Source: Dongia_A sp044226685
Lineage (GTDB): Bacteria > Pseudomonadota > Alphaproteobacteria > Dongiales > Dongiaceae
Direction of reading: 5' to 3'
Assembly: GCA_044226685.1 (NCBI GenBank)
Contig: JBGAGP010000052.1
Span: 1 to 28,337, forward strand
DNA: 28,337 nt
The notes beneath the pieces are model-generated. The model searched no databases and had not been told where the DNA came from. It saw nothing but the letters and a program-made list of their open reading frames with translations. The position numbers and the translations under genes are program-made. Shown piece after piece: positions 15,405 through 22,910 of this stretch (within the stretch, counting starts at the first letter, position 1; each line of letters begins with the position of its first letter).

Positions 15405-15716
15405 GATCCGCTCCGTTCCAGTTGCGTCTAGGTGGCCCGGCCCACGCGCCGCCGTCAACTGCCGTGCCGGCCACCGGACCGGCAATCCGCCGCGCGGGTG
15501 CCACCCGGACGGCGTGCAGATTCTTGTTGCGAATGACTTGCAATTGCATCTGAGCCCTGCTACAAGGATCGGGCTCGCGGGGCGGCGACGGCTTCTCCCA
15601 GAAACGCCGAGACCAACACTGGCAAGGCCGTCCCGCGAGCGCCCCACATTCGATCCACCCGCGCGATGCATGCGGCCGGCAGCGGCGCCTGCGGCCGCGG
15701 GCGAAAGGCACCGCGC
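15405..15716. other. Divergent intergenic region (312 bp)
   Basis: No gene is supported here. It separates phhB (minus) from the CxxC protein (plus). The only clear signal is the Fur-like site with overlapping promoter at 15526-15566. The remainder, including 15570-15700, is GC-rich and without recognisable structure. Confidence 0.5.
15526..15566 (+). promoter_or_regulatory. Fur-like box overlapping a sigma70-type promoter
   Basis: The segment GTTGCGAATGACTTGCAATT, continuing into GCATCTGAG (about 15526-15554), resembles proteobacterial Fur-type sites such as TGCGAATGA followed by a CATTTGCA-like half; it contains the perfect dyad TGCAATTGCA. A possible promoter TTGCAA (15538-15543), 17 bp, TACAAG (15561-15566) overlaps it, each hexamer at 4 of 6. 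A repressor bound there would block the -35 region. The downstream gene starts at 15717, leaving a leader of about 145 nt. Fur versus another regulator (Irr, Mur) is not resolved. Confidence 0.4.
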
Positions 15717-16295
15717 ATGACCTCGAAGACGCCGCGACCGGTCAACGACAACTCCGGCGCGATCGAAGACCGCCCGCACGATGCCGGCATCCGCGTCCTC
15801 GAGCTCGACTTCCCCGGCCAGTTCCTGGTCTGGGGCATGCGCGCGTGGCTGATGGCGTGGCGTCAATCGGGTGCTGCCGGGGGCATCGCCCCGGCGACGC
15901 CCAACGCCTATCGCGGCATCGCCGGCGAGGGCTTCCTGCGCGCCGGCGTGCCGCAGGCGATGGAGTGCATCGACGACATCTTCCAGGCGCTGGCCGCCGC
16001 GGCCCTGCGGCAGATCGATCTGCGCTGTCCGCATTGCGCCTATCTGAGCGCCGACGAGGCGCTGCTGCTGGGCGCCGTCGCCGCCAGCCAGCGCCAGCAG
16101 CACAATATCGCCTGGGCGGCGCTCTGCGCATTGCTGCCGCCGGCCGCCGCGCGCGGCGCCCTGCCGGCGCTGGTCTCGCTGGCCCTGCTGCTGAAGGAGG
16201 CGAAGCTGGTGCTGGCGCCGCTCGACGCGGAGAAATGCGCCGCCCCGGACCTGCGCCTGGCGCTGGCCGCCGGGGCGACGGCGCCGATCCACTGA
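15717..16295 (+). CDS. Hypothetical protein with one CxxC motif
   Basis: This protein of 192 residues is not recognised as a named family. ATG at 15717 follows GAAAGG by 8 nt; the frame also extends to 15666, but without a ribosome site. It begins with a polar N-terminus (VNDNSGAIEDRPHDAG), then LELDFPGQFLVWGMRAWLMAW (about 28-48), which may be an amphipathic or peripheral helix. Cys104-Pro-His-Cys107 (RCPHCAYLSADE) follows, and then alanine- and leucine-rich helices to the end. A single CxxC could bind a metal by dimerisation or be a redox pair. There is no signal peptide or clear membrane span. A possible Fur-type site upstream suggests iron-dependent expression, which is inference only. 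It ends 7 bp from the convergent YciI-like gene. Confidence 0.75.
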   Translation: MTSKTPRPVNDNSGAIEDRPHDAGIRVLELDFPGQFLVWGMRAWLMAWRQSGAAGGIAPATPNAYRGIAGEGFLRAGVPQAMECIDDIFQALAAAALRQIDLRCPHCAYLSADEALLLGAVAASQRQQHNIAWAALCALLPPAAARGALPALVSLALLLKEAKLVLAPLDAEKCAAPDLRLALAAGATAPIH

Positions 16296-16302
16296 AGGCG
16301 GA

Positions 16303-16716
16303 TCAGTCGCCCGTCTGTCGCGCGCGCAGGCGCTCGGCCATCTCCGGCGGCAGCGCGTCGGCGAAATCCTCCAGCTCGTTGAACGGGCGGATCTCGATCA
16401 CGCTCGGCCCCGGCATCGGGTTGGGGCAGCGCTTCACCCAGGCCACCGCCTCGTCCATGTCCTTCACCTGCCAGATCCAGAATCCGGCCACCAACTCGCT
16501 TGGGTTGGCGAAGGGGCCGTCGCTGACGCTGCGCGTGTCGCCGTCGAAGGCGACGCGTTTGCCCGCGCGGGACGGTTTCAGCCCGTCTGCGGTCACCAGG
16601 ATGCCGGCCTTCTCCAGCTCGTCGTTGAACCTGCCCATCGCCGCGAACATTTCCCGCCGCGGCAGCGCGCCGGCCTCACTGTCTGCCGTCGCCTTCACCA
16701 GGACCATGACGCGCAT
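16303..16716 (-). CDS. YciI-like (YCII/DGPF domain) protein
   Basis: This protein of 137 residues belongs to the YCII-related family (PF03795), a ferredoxin-like dimeric alpha-beta fold. The hallmark DGPF is at 66-69 in SVSDGPFANPSELVAGFWIWQV, preceded by MVLVKATADSEAGALP and followed by DMDEAVAWVKRCP and SVIEIRPF. The related YciI enzyme has a His-Asp catalytic pair; DGPF proteins often have no known activity and are frequently paired with ECF sigma factors. None is present here. Instead it follows the LysR gene on the same strand after 92 bp. ATG at 16716 has GAGGAG about 8 nt upstream. Function remains unknown. Confidence 0.92.
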   Translation of the reverse strand: MRVMVLVKATADSEAGALPRREMFAAMGRFNDELEKAGILVTADGLKPSRAGKRVAFDGDTRSVSDGPFANPSELVAGFWIWQVKDMDEAVAWVKRCPNPMPGPSVIEIRPFNELEDFADALPPEMAERLRARQTGD

Positions 16717-16808
16717 GTGACGCTCCTCTTTCGCACCGGCGGGATTCTCCGCCTCTGCTGGAACGACGATTGACGGCGCCGGTTGCCGACATCGCGGCGG
16801 AATATTTC

Positions 16809-17765
16809 TCAGGCGCCGCCGTCGCCGGCCGGTCGAATCTCCGCCAGCAGCCAGGCGACGAAGGCGGCGACGCGCGGATTGCCGCGCGCCGCCTTGGTCG
16901 TCACCGCGTAATAGGCATAGGAGGATTGCCGCGCCACCGCGAAGGGCCGCACCAGCCGGCCGGAGGCGAGCTCGTCGCCAATCAGCACGCTGCGCCCGAG
17001 CGCGACGCCTTGGCCCAGCAGTGCGGCCTGGTACAACTGCACGGAATCGGTGAAATGCAGGCCCGGCCGCGGCGCCGCAGCGCCGCCGATGGCATCCAGC
17101 CCCCAAAGATCCAACCCCCAATGATCCAACCAGGGCTGCCAGCGGATCCACGGCTCGTTGCCGAGCGCCCCGGCATCGTGCAGCAGATCATGTCCACGCA
17201 GATCCTCCGGCGCGCGCAGCGGCGGATCGGCGTTGAGCAGGGCGGGCGCGCAGACCGGGAAAATCTCCTCGCGCAGCAGATGCGTGGCCTCGAGATTGGG
17301 AAAATCGCCGAGGCCGTAGCGGATGGCGAGATCGGCATCCTCGCGGTGCAGGTCCACCGTCTGCCGCTCGGAGCGGATTAGCAAATCGATCTCCGGATGG
17401 CGGGCGCGGAAGGCCGGCAGGCGGCGCACCAGCCAGCCGGCGGCGAAGGACGGCAGCACGGTGATGCTGAGCCGCCCGGCGAGCAGGTTGCCGGCGGCCG
17501 CGTCATGCACCTGCAAAGTGGCGCGCGCCAGGCGGTCGAAACCTTCGGCGACGCCCGGCAGATAGGCGCGCCCCGCCTCGGTCACCCGCACGCCGCGCGC
17601 CTGGCGCCGGAACAGGGCGAGGCCCAGCAGTTGCTCCAGCGCCTTGATCTGCTGGCTCACCGCGCCCGGGGTCACGCCCAGCTCCGCCGCCGCTTTCACG
17701 AAAGACCCATGGCGGGCGGCGGCCTCGAAGGCGCGCAGCGCATTTAAGGGCGGCAGGCGGCGCAA
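16809..17765 (-). CDS. LysR-type transcriptional regulator (GcvA-like)
   Basis: This DNA-binding regulator of 318 residues has the normal LysR length. The N-terminal winged helix-turn-helix (residues 7-65) reads LNALRAFEAAARHGSFVKAAAELGV and TPGAVSQQIKALEQ, with the RLPPLNALRAFEAAAR opening typical of the GcvA subgroup. An effector-binding domain follows (about 92-300), including RLSITVLPSFAAGWLVRRLPAFRARHPEIDL. The ATG at 17765 lies 107 bp from the divergently transcribed GST gene, and the gap contains CTAAGCC-type half sites, so control of that GST and autoregulation are likely. The inducer is not known. The YciI-like gene follows downstream on the same strand. Confidence 0.95.
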   Translation of the reverse strand: MRRLPPLNALRAFEAAARHGSFVKAAAELGVTPGAVSQQIKALEQLLGLALFRRQARGVRVTEAGRAYLPGVAEGFDRLARATLQVHDAAAGNLLAGRLSITVLPSFAAGWLVRRLPAFRARHPEIDLLIRSERQTVDLHREDADLAIRYGLGDFPNLEATHLLREEIFPVCAPALLNADPPLRAPEDLRGHDLLHDAGALGNEPWIRWQPWLDHWGLDLWGLDAIGGAAAPRPGLHFTDSVQLYQAALLGQGVALGRSVLIGDELASGRLVRPFAVARQSSYAYYAVTTKAARGNPRVAAFVAWLLAEIRPAGDGGA

Positions 17766-17776
17766 GAAAGCCTCAT

Positions 17777-17848
17777 GGCTTAGATAAACTAGGCCTTAGG
17801 ATCATAACTTCTGGTTTGCGTCCCGCCTAGGGTTTGGTGGACTAAGCC
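17777..17848. promoter_or_regulatory. Candidate LysR binding sites between lysR and the GST gene
   Basis: GGCTTAG-ATAAA-CTAGGCC (17777-17795) is a 7-5-7 inverted repeat with one mismatch, the spacing expected of a LysR site. A further half site CTAAGCC lies at 17842-17848, 25 bp before the GST start. The first site overlaps the likely lysR leader, as is usual for autoregulated LysR genes. Assignment rests on symmetry and context. Confidence 0.5.
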
Positions 17849-17872
17849 TTGAGACAGAAGCCGAGACGCCCC

Positions 17873-18514
17873 ATGACCTCGATGACCGCCATGACCGCGC
17901 CCGCCGCCAAGCCGCTGACCCTTTACGATTCCGCCATTTCCGGGAACGCCTACAAGGTGCGCCTGCTGCTGGCCCAGCTTGGCATCCCGATCCGCCGCGT
18001 CGAGTTCAGCGTCGATGACGGCTCCACCCGCACCGCGGAGTTCCTCAAGCGCAACCCGAACGGCCGGGTGCCGACCATCGAGCTTGCCGACGGCTCGCAT
18101 CTCTGGGAATCCGACGCCATCCTCTACTATTTCGCCGAGGGCACGAGATTCTGGCCGGCGGAGAAGCGCCTGCGCGCCCAGGCGCTGCAATGGATGTTCT
18201 TCGAGCAGTACAGCCACGAGCCGTTCATCGCCGTGGTGCGCCACTGGGTCGCCCATCTGGGCAGGACGCCGCAGAACGAGCCGCAATTGCCGGACAAGAT
18301 CGCGCGCGGCTACCAGGCGCTCGGCGTCATGGAGAGCCATCTGAAGCACAACGATTTCTTCGCCGGCCCGGCCTATTCGATCGCCGACATCGCGCTCTAC
18401 GCCTACACCCACGTGGCGCATGAAGGCGGCTTCGATCTCGCGCGCTATCCCGGCATCACCGCCTGGCTCGCCCGCGTGGCGGCGCAGCCGGGCCACATCC
18501 GCATCACCGATTGA
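17873..18514 (+). CDS. Glutathione S-transferase family protein (theta-like)
   Basis: This cytosolic GST of 213 residues has an N-terminal thioredoxin-like domain. LTLYDSAISGNAYKVRLLLAQ places Ser23 as the likely glutathione-activating residue, followed by GRVPTIEL with the cis-proline (67) and Glu79-Ser80 (LWESDAILYYFA). The helical domain contains YSIADIALYAYTHVAHEGGF with the conserved Asp capping residue. Several ATG codons (17873, 17882, 17891) are possible starts; the first is used here, but conservation begins only near residue 14. It is divergent from a LysR gene, which is the probable regulator. The conjugated substrate cannot be predicted from sequence. Confidence 0.92.
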   Translation: MTSMTAMTAPAAKPLTLYDSAISGNAYKVRLLLAQLGIPIRRVEFSVDDGSTRTAEFLKRNPNGRVPTIELADGSHLWESDAILYYFAEGTRFWPAEKRLRAQALQWMFFEQYSHEPFIAVVRHWVAHLGRTPQNEPQLPDKIARGYQALGVMESHLKHNDFFAGPAYSIADIALYAYTHVAHEGGFDLARYPGITAWLARVAAQPGHIRITD

Positions 18515-18541
18515 CGCGCGCGAAGCGCCTGCGGCAGAGGC

Positions 18542-18940
18542 TCAATCGATGATCTCGTACGGCACCAGGATGTCGTCGTCGCGGGCGAAGATGATGCAGT
18601 CGGCCTTCGCCTGGCGGCAGGAATTGAGGATGTCGTCGATATAGGTCGGGCCGCCCTTGTCGACGCAATTGTCGTAGTCGCGCGGGCAATAGCGGTACGA
18701 ATAGGTGCTGGCGACGCCGACCCCGCCCGCCAGCGCGACGCCGAAGGCGCCGTGCCGCCGCTTGTGGCCGAGTTCCAGCCCCTTGGCGAGGTAGTCCTGG
18801 TATTTCTGCCAGACCTCCTGGGTGATCAGCAGCTTCTCGCCCGGCTTCAGGCTCACCCCCTCGGTGGCGGTGGTCTGGGCGCAGGCGGCCAGCGCGGCCG
18901 CGAGCAGGACGGCGCCGACGAAGCGTGGAATGCGTGCCAT
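18542..18940 (-). CDS. Hypothetical lipoprotein
   Basis: This protein of 132 residues has an N-terminal lipoprotein signal: MARIPRFV, a hydrophobic stretch, then LAAC at 17-20, so Cys20 should be lipidated and the protein held on the periplasmic side of a membrane. ATG at 18940 has GGGGAA about 6 nt upstream; an in-frame GTG at 18952 is less likely. The mature part holds four cysteines (85, 92, 108, 115) that could form two disulfides, and ends in an acidic segment (FARDDDILVPYEIID). A Gly/Ala/Val-rich stretch at 65-78 may be a turn or weak membrane contact. No known family was recognised. It is convergent with the GST gene (27-bp gap). Confidence 0.82.
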   Translation of the reverse strand: MARIPRFVGAVLLAAALAACAQTTATEGVSLKPGEKLLITQEVWQKYQDYLAKGLELGHKRRHGAFGVALAGGVGVASTYSYRYCPRDYDNCVDKGGPTYIDDILNSCRQAKADCIIFARDDDILVPYEIID

Positions 18941-19289
18941 GAAATTCCCCACGTGAAGTTCCCCCTGAACAAGAAGCCGCCGCGCTACGATTCCGCTGCG
19001 TTACGATTCCCCGCGACCGCCCGATCCTCGCCCCGCGATCCAGCCCGCCAACACGCTGCCGCCAGCGGCGCGCCGGGATCACCCGTCGGGAATATTTTCA
19101 TCGCCCAGGCGACCTTGTCGAGGGGCTTTTTCCCATCCGTGTCCCGGCCACGACCGATTGGGCAATCGATTGGATTTTCGCGGCTTTTTAGGCAATCGAC
19201 GCCGGTGCATGCGTCGGTATTAGGCGGTTGTTAGGAATCCCGCGCTAGCCTGCTTAATCGGCTGTTTACGATAAGCTTTGAGGCGGGAC
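18941..19289. other. Divergent intergenic region (349 bp) with short repeats
   Basis: No gene is supported. It holds a two-copy direct repeat of period 16 (GCGCTACGATTCC at 18982 and GCGTTACGATTCC at 18998), a perfect dyad CGATTG-GG-CAATCG (19155-19168), the word GGCAATCGA repeated at 19161 and 19191, and a TTAA-N7-TTTA CtrA-like site at 19254-19268, 21 bp before the protease gene. Its right half is AT-richer and probably contains the protease promoter, though no strong hexamer pair was found. Confidence 0.4.
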
Positions 19290-21563
19290 ATGGCTTTCAT
19301 CGCGCGCGACTTCTCCTTTTCGCACGGACCCCACCAGGGCGGGAGCCACGCTTCGGCGCTGCGCCACGTGCTGCTGCTGGGCGGACGGCTGCTTGCGCTC
19401 GCCATCGCCGGCGCGCTGGCGCTGATGATGGTCTACGCGGCGCTGACCGCGCGCCCCGCCGCGGCGCAGGGCATCCCGCAGGTGCCGATGCTGCTCGACA
19501 CCGTCCTGAAGATGGAGGACATCGAGCTGATCCGCCGCGACGACCGGCTCGGCATCGGCAACCTCATCGTCAAGCACCCGCCGCGCAAGAAGGCGGAAAA
19601 AGGCGAGCCGAACTACGAGAGCTGGGGCTCCGCCTTCCTGGTCGGCGCCTGCCATATCATGACCGCGCGCCACGTGATCGACCCGGACGATCCGGACAAT
19701 CACACCAACGAACTGCCGATGAAGAGCAAGATCCAGTTCGTCATCGGCCCGATCCGCGACCAGACCAAGGTCAGCAAGGCCAACGACCTCAGCAAGCTGT
19801 CGGAGATCCTGGATTCGACCAAGGCAATCCCGGTCGCCTGGGGCCAATACACCTTCACCGATTCCGAGGACGCGACCAAGCAGAAGGACGCCGCCTGGAA
19901 AAGCTTCCCCGAGGATTGGGCGCTGCTGAAGCTGGAGAAGTGCCTGGGCGAAGGCCCCAAGGGCTACATCCCGCTGCCGCTGCACGGCATCACCACGGCG
20001 AGCCTGATGGAAACCGCCGAGCCGATCCCGGCGCGCGGCATCAGCGGCCCGCCGGAGGCCGGCCTCTCGCACCTGATCGACGACAAGCATTGCTCCATCT
20101 TCGGCCAGGTCGAGTGGCCGATCTGGGCCAATGATTGCTACGGCAAGCCCGGCTCCTCCGGCGCGCCGATCCTGGAATCCGACGGCAATGGCGGCTGGCG
20201 CGTGGTGGCGCTGGTGACGCGCGGCCCGATCGAATGGACCTTGCGCGCGCAGCTGTTCTCCAATTCGCGGCCCAAGGGCTGGCCCTGGCGCATCCAGTAC
20301 ATGCCGATGGCCAATCCGGTGTCCGGCTTCCTCGATCGCGTCCGTCCGCTCCTGGCCGGCGATCCCGGCGCGCGGATCGACGGCGCCGGCACCAACAAGC
20401 CGTATGCGGAGAAGGACCCGGCCCTGGTCGAGCACCTGGCGAAGCTGCACGAGGCCCGGCCGGACGACATGGCGCTGACCGTGCGCTGGCTGATCGGCAA
20501 ATACATGACCGAAGGCGCCGAGCCGGCGCTGGCCGAGATCGACAAGCTGCTGGCGACGAACCCCGAAGCACGCGAGCCGCGCGCCGTGCGGGTCGACATC
20601 GCGCTCTATACCGGCCTCAGCCACAGCGTCGCGGTCAACGAGGCGATCAAGGACCTGCAGGCCTTCCGCGAGACCTATCCGGAGCTGGCCGAGTTGCAGG
20701 TGATCCAGGGCATGCTGATGGCGCAGAACGGCGATTGCCAGAACGGCGCCAACCTGCTGCGCCGCACCTGGGACAAGCACGGCATCGACCCCACCATCCG
20801 CCTGGACTGGGCCGACGCCATGGCCTGTGCCGGGCAGCACCGCGCCGCGCTTGCCGCCTATGACGAGATGCTGCGCTATGCGCCGAAATACGAACGCGCG
20901 CAATTCACCCGCGCGGTGGTGCGCTTCCGCCTTGGCCAGTCCGAGCCGGCGCGGTCCGACCTGCGCAACATCCTGAAGGAGAACGAGCACGCGACCTGGG
21001 CCCAGACCCAGCGCGCCATCTTCGCCATGAACGAGGGGCATCACCTCGAGGATGCCGAGCGCGACCTGCGCGCCGCCATCGCCGACACCGCGGACGACCC
21101 TGAGCCGGCCCTGGCGCTCGGCGCCGGGTTGCTGGCGCAGGGCCGCGACAAGGACGCGGTCGAGGTGCTGAAGACCGCCGTCGCCTACAGCAAGAAGGAC
21201 GAGTTCTTCCCCGCCTTGCTGCTGAGCGTCGCGCTGACCAAGACCGGCCAGAAGGAGGCCGCCAAGGCCGCCGTCGCCAATCTGATCAAGCCGCATGACG
21301 ATCCGACCAACTGGCAGGTCCTGCTGGTGAAGCACTTCCAGGGCGAGATCTCGGCCGACGACCTGCTGAAGGAAGCGGAGAAGGGTCCGGAGGACACCAA
21401 GTGGACCCGGCTCGGTCGCACCCATGCCTATGTCGGGCTGCTGGCCTATGCCAACGGCCAGAAGAAGGATGCGCGCCGCTATTTCTCCACCGCGCCCTAT
21501 CTCGACCGTTCCTGGAGCGACTACTCGGTCATCGACACCTGGCAGCGCGCGGCCGAGGGGTAA
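19290..21563 (+). CDS. Membrane-anchored trypsin-like serine protease with C-terminal TPR-like repeats
   Basis: This protein of 757 residues starts with a signal-anchor or signal peptide (hydrophobic 27-52, possible cleavage after RPAAAQ at 60), so the rest is extracytoplasmic. The protease domain spans about 75-345 with His128 (GACHIMTARHVID), Asp209 (PEDWALLKLE) and Ser290 (GKPGSSGAP), a complete chymotrypsin-type triad. Cysteines 121, 218, 268 and 283 could form disulfides. From about 395 to the end, helical repeats of about 34 residues resemble TPRs: ADAMACAGQHRAALAAYDEM, FTRAVVRFRLGQSEPARSDL, LALGAGLLAQGRDKDAVEVL and AYVGLLAYANGQKKDARRYF. The arrangement suggests a periplasmic protease with a partner-binding scaffold. 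ATG at 19290 has GAGGCGGG upstream. The substrate is unknown; the gene is monocistronic with its own terminator. Confidence 0.92.
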   Translation: MAFIARDFSFSHGPHQGGSHASALRHVLLLGGRLLALAIAGALALMMVYAALTARPAAAQGIPQVPMLLDTVLKMEDIELIRRDDRLGIGNLIVKHPPRKKAEKGEPNYESWGSAFLVGACHIMTARHVIDPDDPDNHTNELPMKSKIQFVIGPIRDQTKVSKANDLSKLSEILDSTKAIPVAWGQYTFTDSEDATKQKDAAWKSFPEDWALLKLEKCLGEGPKGYIPLPLHGITTASLMETAEPIPARGISGPPEAGLSHLIDDKHCSIFGQVEWPIWANDCYGKPGSSGAPILESDGNGGWRVVALVTRGPIEWTLRAQLFSNSRPKGWPWRIQYMPMANPVSGFLDRVRPLLAGDPGARIDGAGTNKPYAEKDPALVEHLAKLHEARPDDMALTVRWLIGKYMTEGAEPALAEIDKLLATNPEAREPRAVRVDIALYTGLSHSVAVNEAIKDLQAFRETYPELAELQVIQGMLMAQNGDCQNGANLLRRTWDKHGIDPTIRLDWADAMACAGQHRAALAAYDEMLRYAPKYERAQFTRAVVRFRLGQSEPARSDLRNILKENEHATWAQTQRAIFAMNEGHHLEDAERDLRAAIADTADDPEPALALGAGLLAQGRDKDAVEVLKTAVAYSKKDEFFPALLLSVALTKTGQKEAAKAAVANLIKPHDDPTNWQVLLVKHFQGEISADDLLKEAEKGPEDTKWTRLGRTHAYVGLLAYANGQKKDARRYFSTAPYLDRSWSDYSVIDTWQRAAEG

Positions 21564-21587
21564 GCATCAGATACATCGGATTTGAAG

Positions 21588-21624
21588 GCAATCACCGGGC
21601 CGCAAGGCCCGGTGATCTGCTTTT
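21588..21624 (+). terminator. Rho-independent terminator of the protease-TPR gene
   Basis: A perfect 11-bp stem ATCACCGGGCC/GGCCCGGTGAT (21591-21601 and 21606-21616) closes a GCAA tetraloop and is followed by CTGCTTTT. It lies 27 bp after the stop codon, separate from the dispersed palindrome that begins at 21649. Confidence 0.9.
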
Positions 21625-21648
21625 GGTGATGTCGATGCCAAACTATCC

Positions 21649-21732
21649 CGTCATCCCGGCCTTGAGCCGGGATCCATCCTGCCGCCGCAGGAACCGCTGA
21701 AGCATGGACCCCGGCTCAAGGCCGGGGTGACG
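21649..21732. repeat. Long palindromic repeat, copy C (convergent gap)
   Basis: It opens CGTCATCCCGGCCTTGAGCC and closes with the inverse GGCTCAAGGCCGGGGTGACG; arms are about 30 bp and the total of 84 bp equals copy B. It lies between the protease terminator and the 3' end of the ABC permease gene, 11 bp from the permease stop. It is the only candidate terminator for the ABC operon on the minus strand. Confidence 0.9.
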
Positions 21733-21743
21733 GTCTGAGTTGC

Positions 21744-22910
21744 CTACCGGTACGGGTCCGCCGCGTCGCGCAGGCCGTCGCCCATGAAGTTGAAGGCCAG
21801 CACCACGATGATGACCGGCACCATGGGCAGCATCAGCCAGGGATAGAGCACCACCACGTTGATGTTCTGCGCCTCGTTCAGCAGCACGCCCCAGGAGGTG
21901 ATCGGCGGACGGATGCCGAGGCCGAGGAAGGAGAGCGCCGTCTCGCCGAGGATCATGTTGGGGATGGCGAGCGTCGCCGAGGCGATCAGGTGGCTCATGA
22001 AGCTCGGCATCAGATGGCGGAAGATGATGCGGTTGGGCGAGGCGCCCATCAATTGCGCGGCGACGCAGAAATCCTCCTCGCGCAGGCTCAACAGCTTCGA
22101 GCGCACGGCGCGGGCCAGGCCGGTCCAGTCGATCAGGCCGAGGATGATGGTGATGCCGAAATAGACCCAGAGCGGCGACCAGGTGACCGGCAGGATCGCC
22201 GCCAGCGCCAGCCACAGCGGCAGGTGCGGGATCGAGCGCAGCACCTCGATCATGCGCTGCACCACGTCGTCGACCCAGCCGCCGTAATAGCCGGCGAGCC
22301 CGCCGAAGACGATGCCGAGCACGATGGAGACGGCGACGCCGATGAAGCCGATGGTGATGGAGATGCGCATGCCGTAGAGGATGCGCGAAAGCATGTCGCG
22401 CCCGAGCCGGTCGGAGCCGAGCAGGAACATCGGCCCGCCCTCGGGCGGGCAGACGACGTGGAAATCGCCGGCGGTCCAGCCCCAGAACTTGTACGAATCG
22501 CCGTGGCAGAAGAAGCGGATCGGCAGCGGCTTCGTGGTGTCCTCGCTGTATTCGCGCTTCAGGTTGTCCATGTTGAGCTTGTAGTCGAGGGCGTAGACGA
22601 AGGGCCCGACGAACTTGCCGTCATGGAACAGATGCACGCTCTGCGGCGGCACGTAGATGTGGTCGACGTCGCGGCTGTGCAGGTTGTACGGCGCCAGCAC
22701 CTCGACCACCAGGATCATCGCGTACATGATGGTGAGGATGATCGCCGAGGCCAGCGCCACCTTGTGGCGCCGGAACTTCAGCCGCATCAGCTGCCATTGC
22801 GAGGCGAGGTAGATCTTCTCCTGCTCCGGCGTCGTCTGCTCGATCGAATAGGGATCGAACGGCGCCTTGGAGACGTAGTGCGAGAGCGGGGTCACGGTGT
22901 TGTCGGTCAT
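21744..22910 (-). CDS. Peptide-type ABC transporter permease (DppC/OppC family)
   Basis: This inner-membrane subunit of 388 residues forms half of the translocation pore. It has the OppC-type N-terminal extension, a first helix at about 50-72, and then an unusually long extracytoplasmic segment (about 73-165), which includes ALDYKLNMDNLKREYSEDTT. Five further helices follow from SITIGFIGVAVSIVLGIVFGG. The EAA coupling loop EEDFCVAAQLMGASPNRIIFRHLMP (with the conserved Gly) contacts the ATPase. GSDRLGRDMLSRILYGMRIS is the family signature. The start codon overlaps the stop of the preceding permease by 4 nt (ATGA), showing translational coupling. The cargo could be a peptide, glycoside or opine; sequence alone does not decide. 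Confidence 0.94.
   Translation of the reverse strand: MTDNTVTPLSHYVSKAPFDPYSIEQTTPEQEKIYLASQWQLMRLKFRRHKVALASAIILTIMYAMILVVEVLAPYNLHSRDVDHIYVPPQSVHLFHDGKFVGPFVYALDYKLNMDNLKREYSEDTTKPLPIRFFCHGDSYKFWGWTAGDFHVVCPPEGGPMFLLGSDRLGRDMLSRILYGMRISITIGFIGVAVSIVLGIVFGGLAGYYGGWVDDVVQRMIEVLRSIPHLPLWLALAAILPVTWSPLWVYFGITIILGLIDWTGLARAVRSKLLSLREEDFCVAAQLMGASPNRIIFRHLMPSFMSHLIASATLAIPNMILGETALSFLGLGIRPPITSWGVLLNEAQNINVVVLYPWLMLPMVPVIIVVLAFNFMGDGLRDAADPYR

Noticed and set aside
15111..16292. 393-codon version of the pterin dehydratase frame
   Set aside because: The extra N-terminus is antisense to the 15717-16295 gene and unlike any dehydratase; the ATG at 15404 has a good ribosome site and gives the family length.
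19266..21425. Antisense frame of 719 codons opposite the protease-TPR gene
   Set aside because: The plus strand has a full catalytic triad, signal anchor and TPR pattern; the antisense product is Arg/Gly/Ala/Gln-rich with no family resemblance, as expected at high GC.
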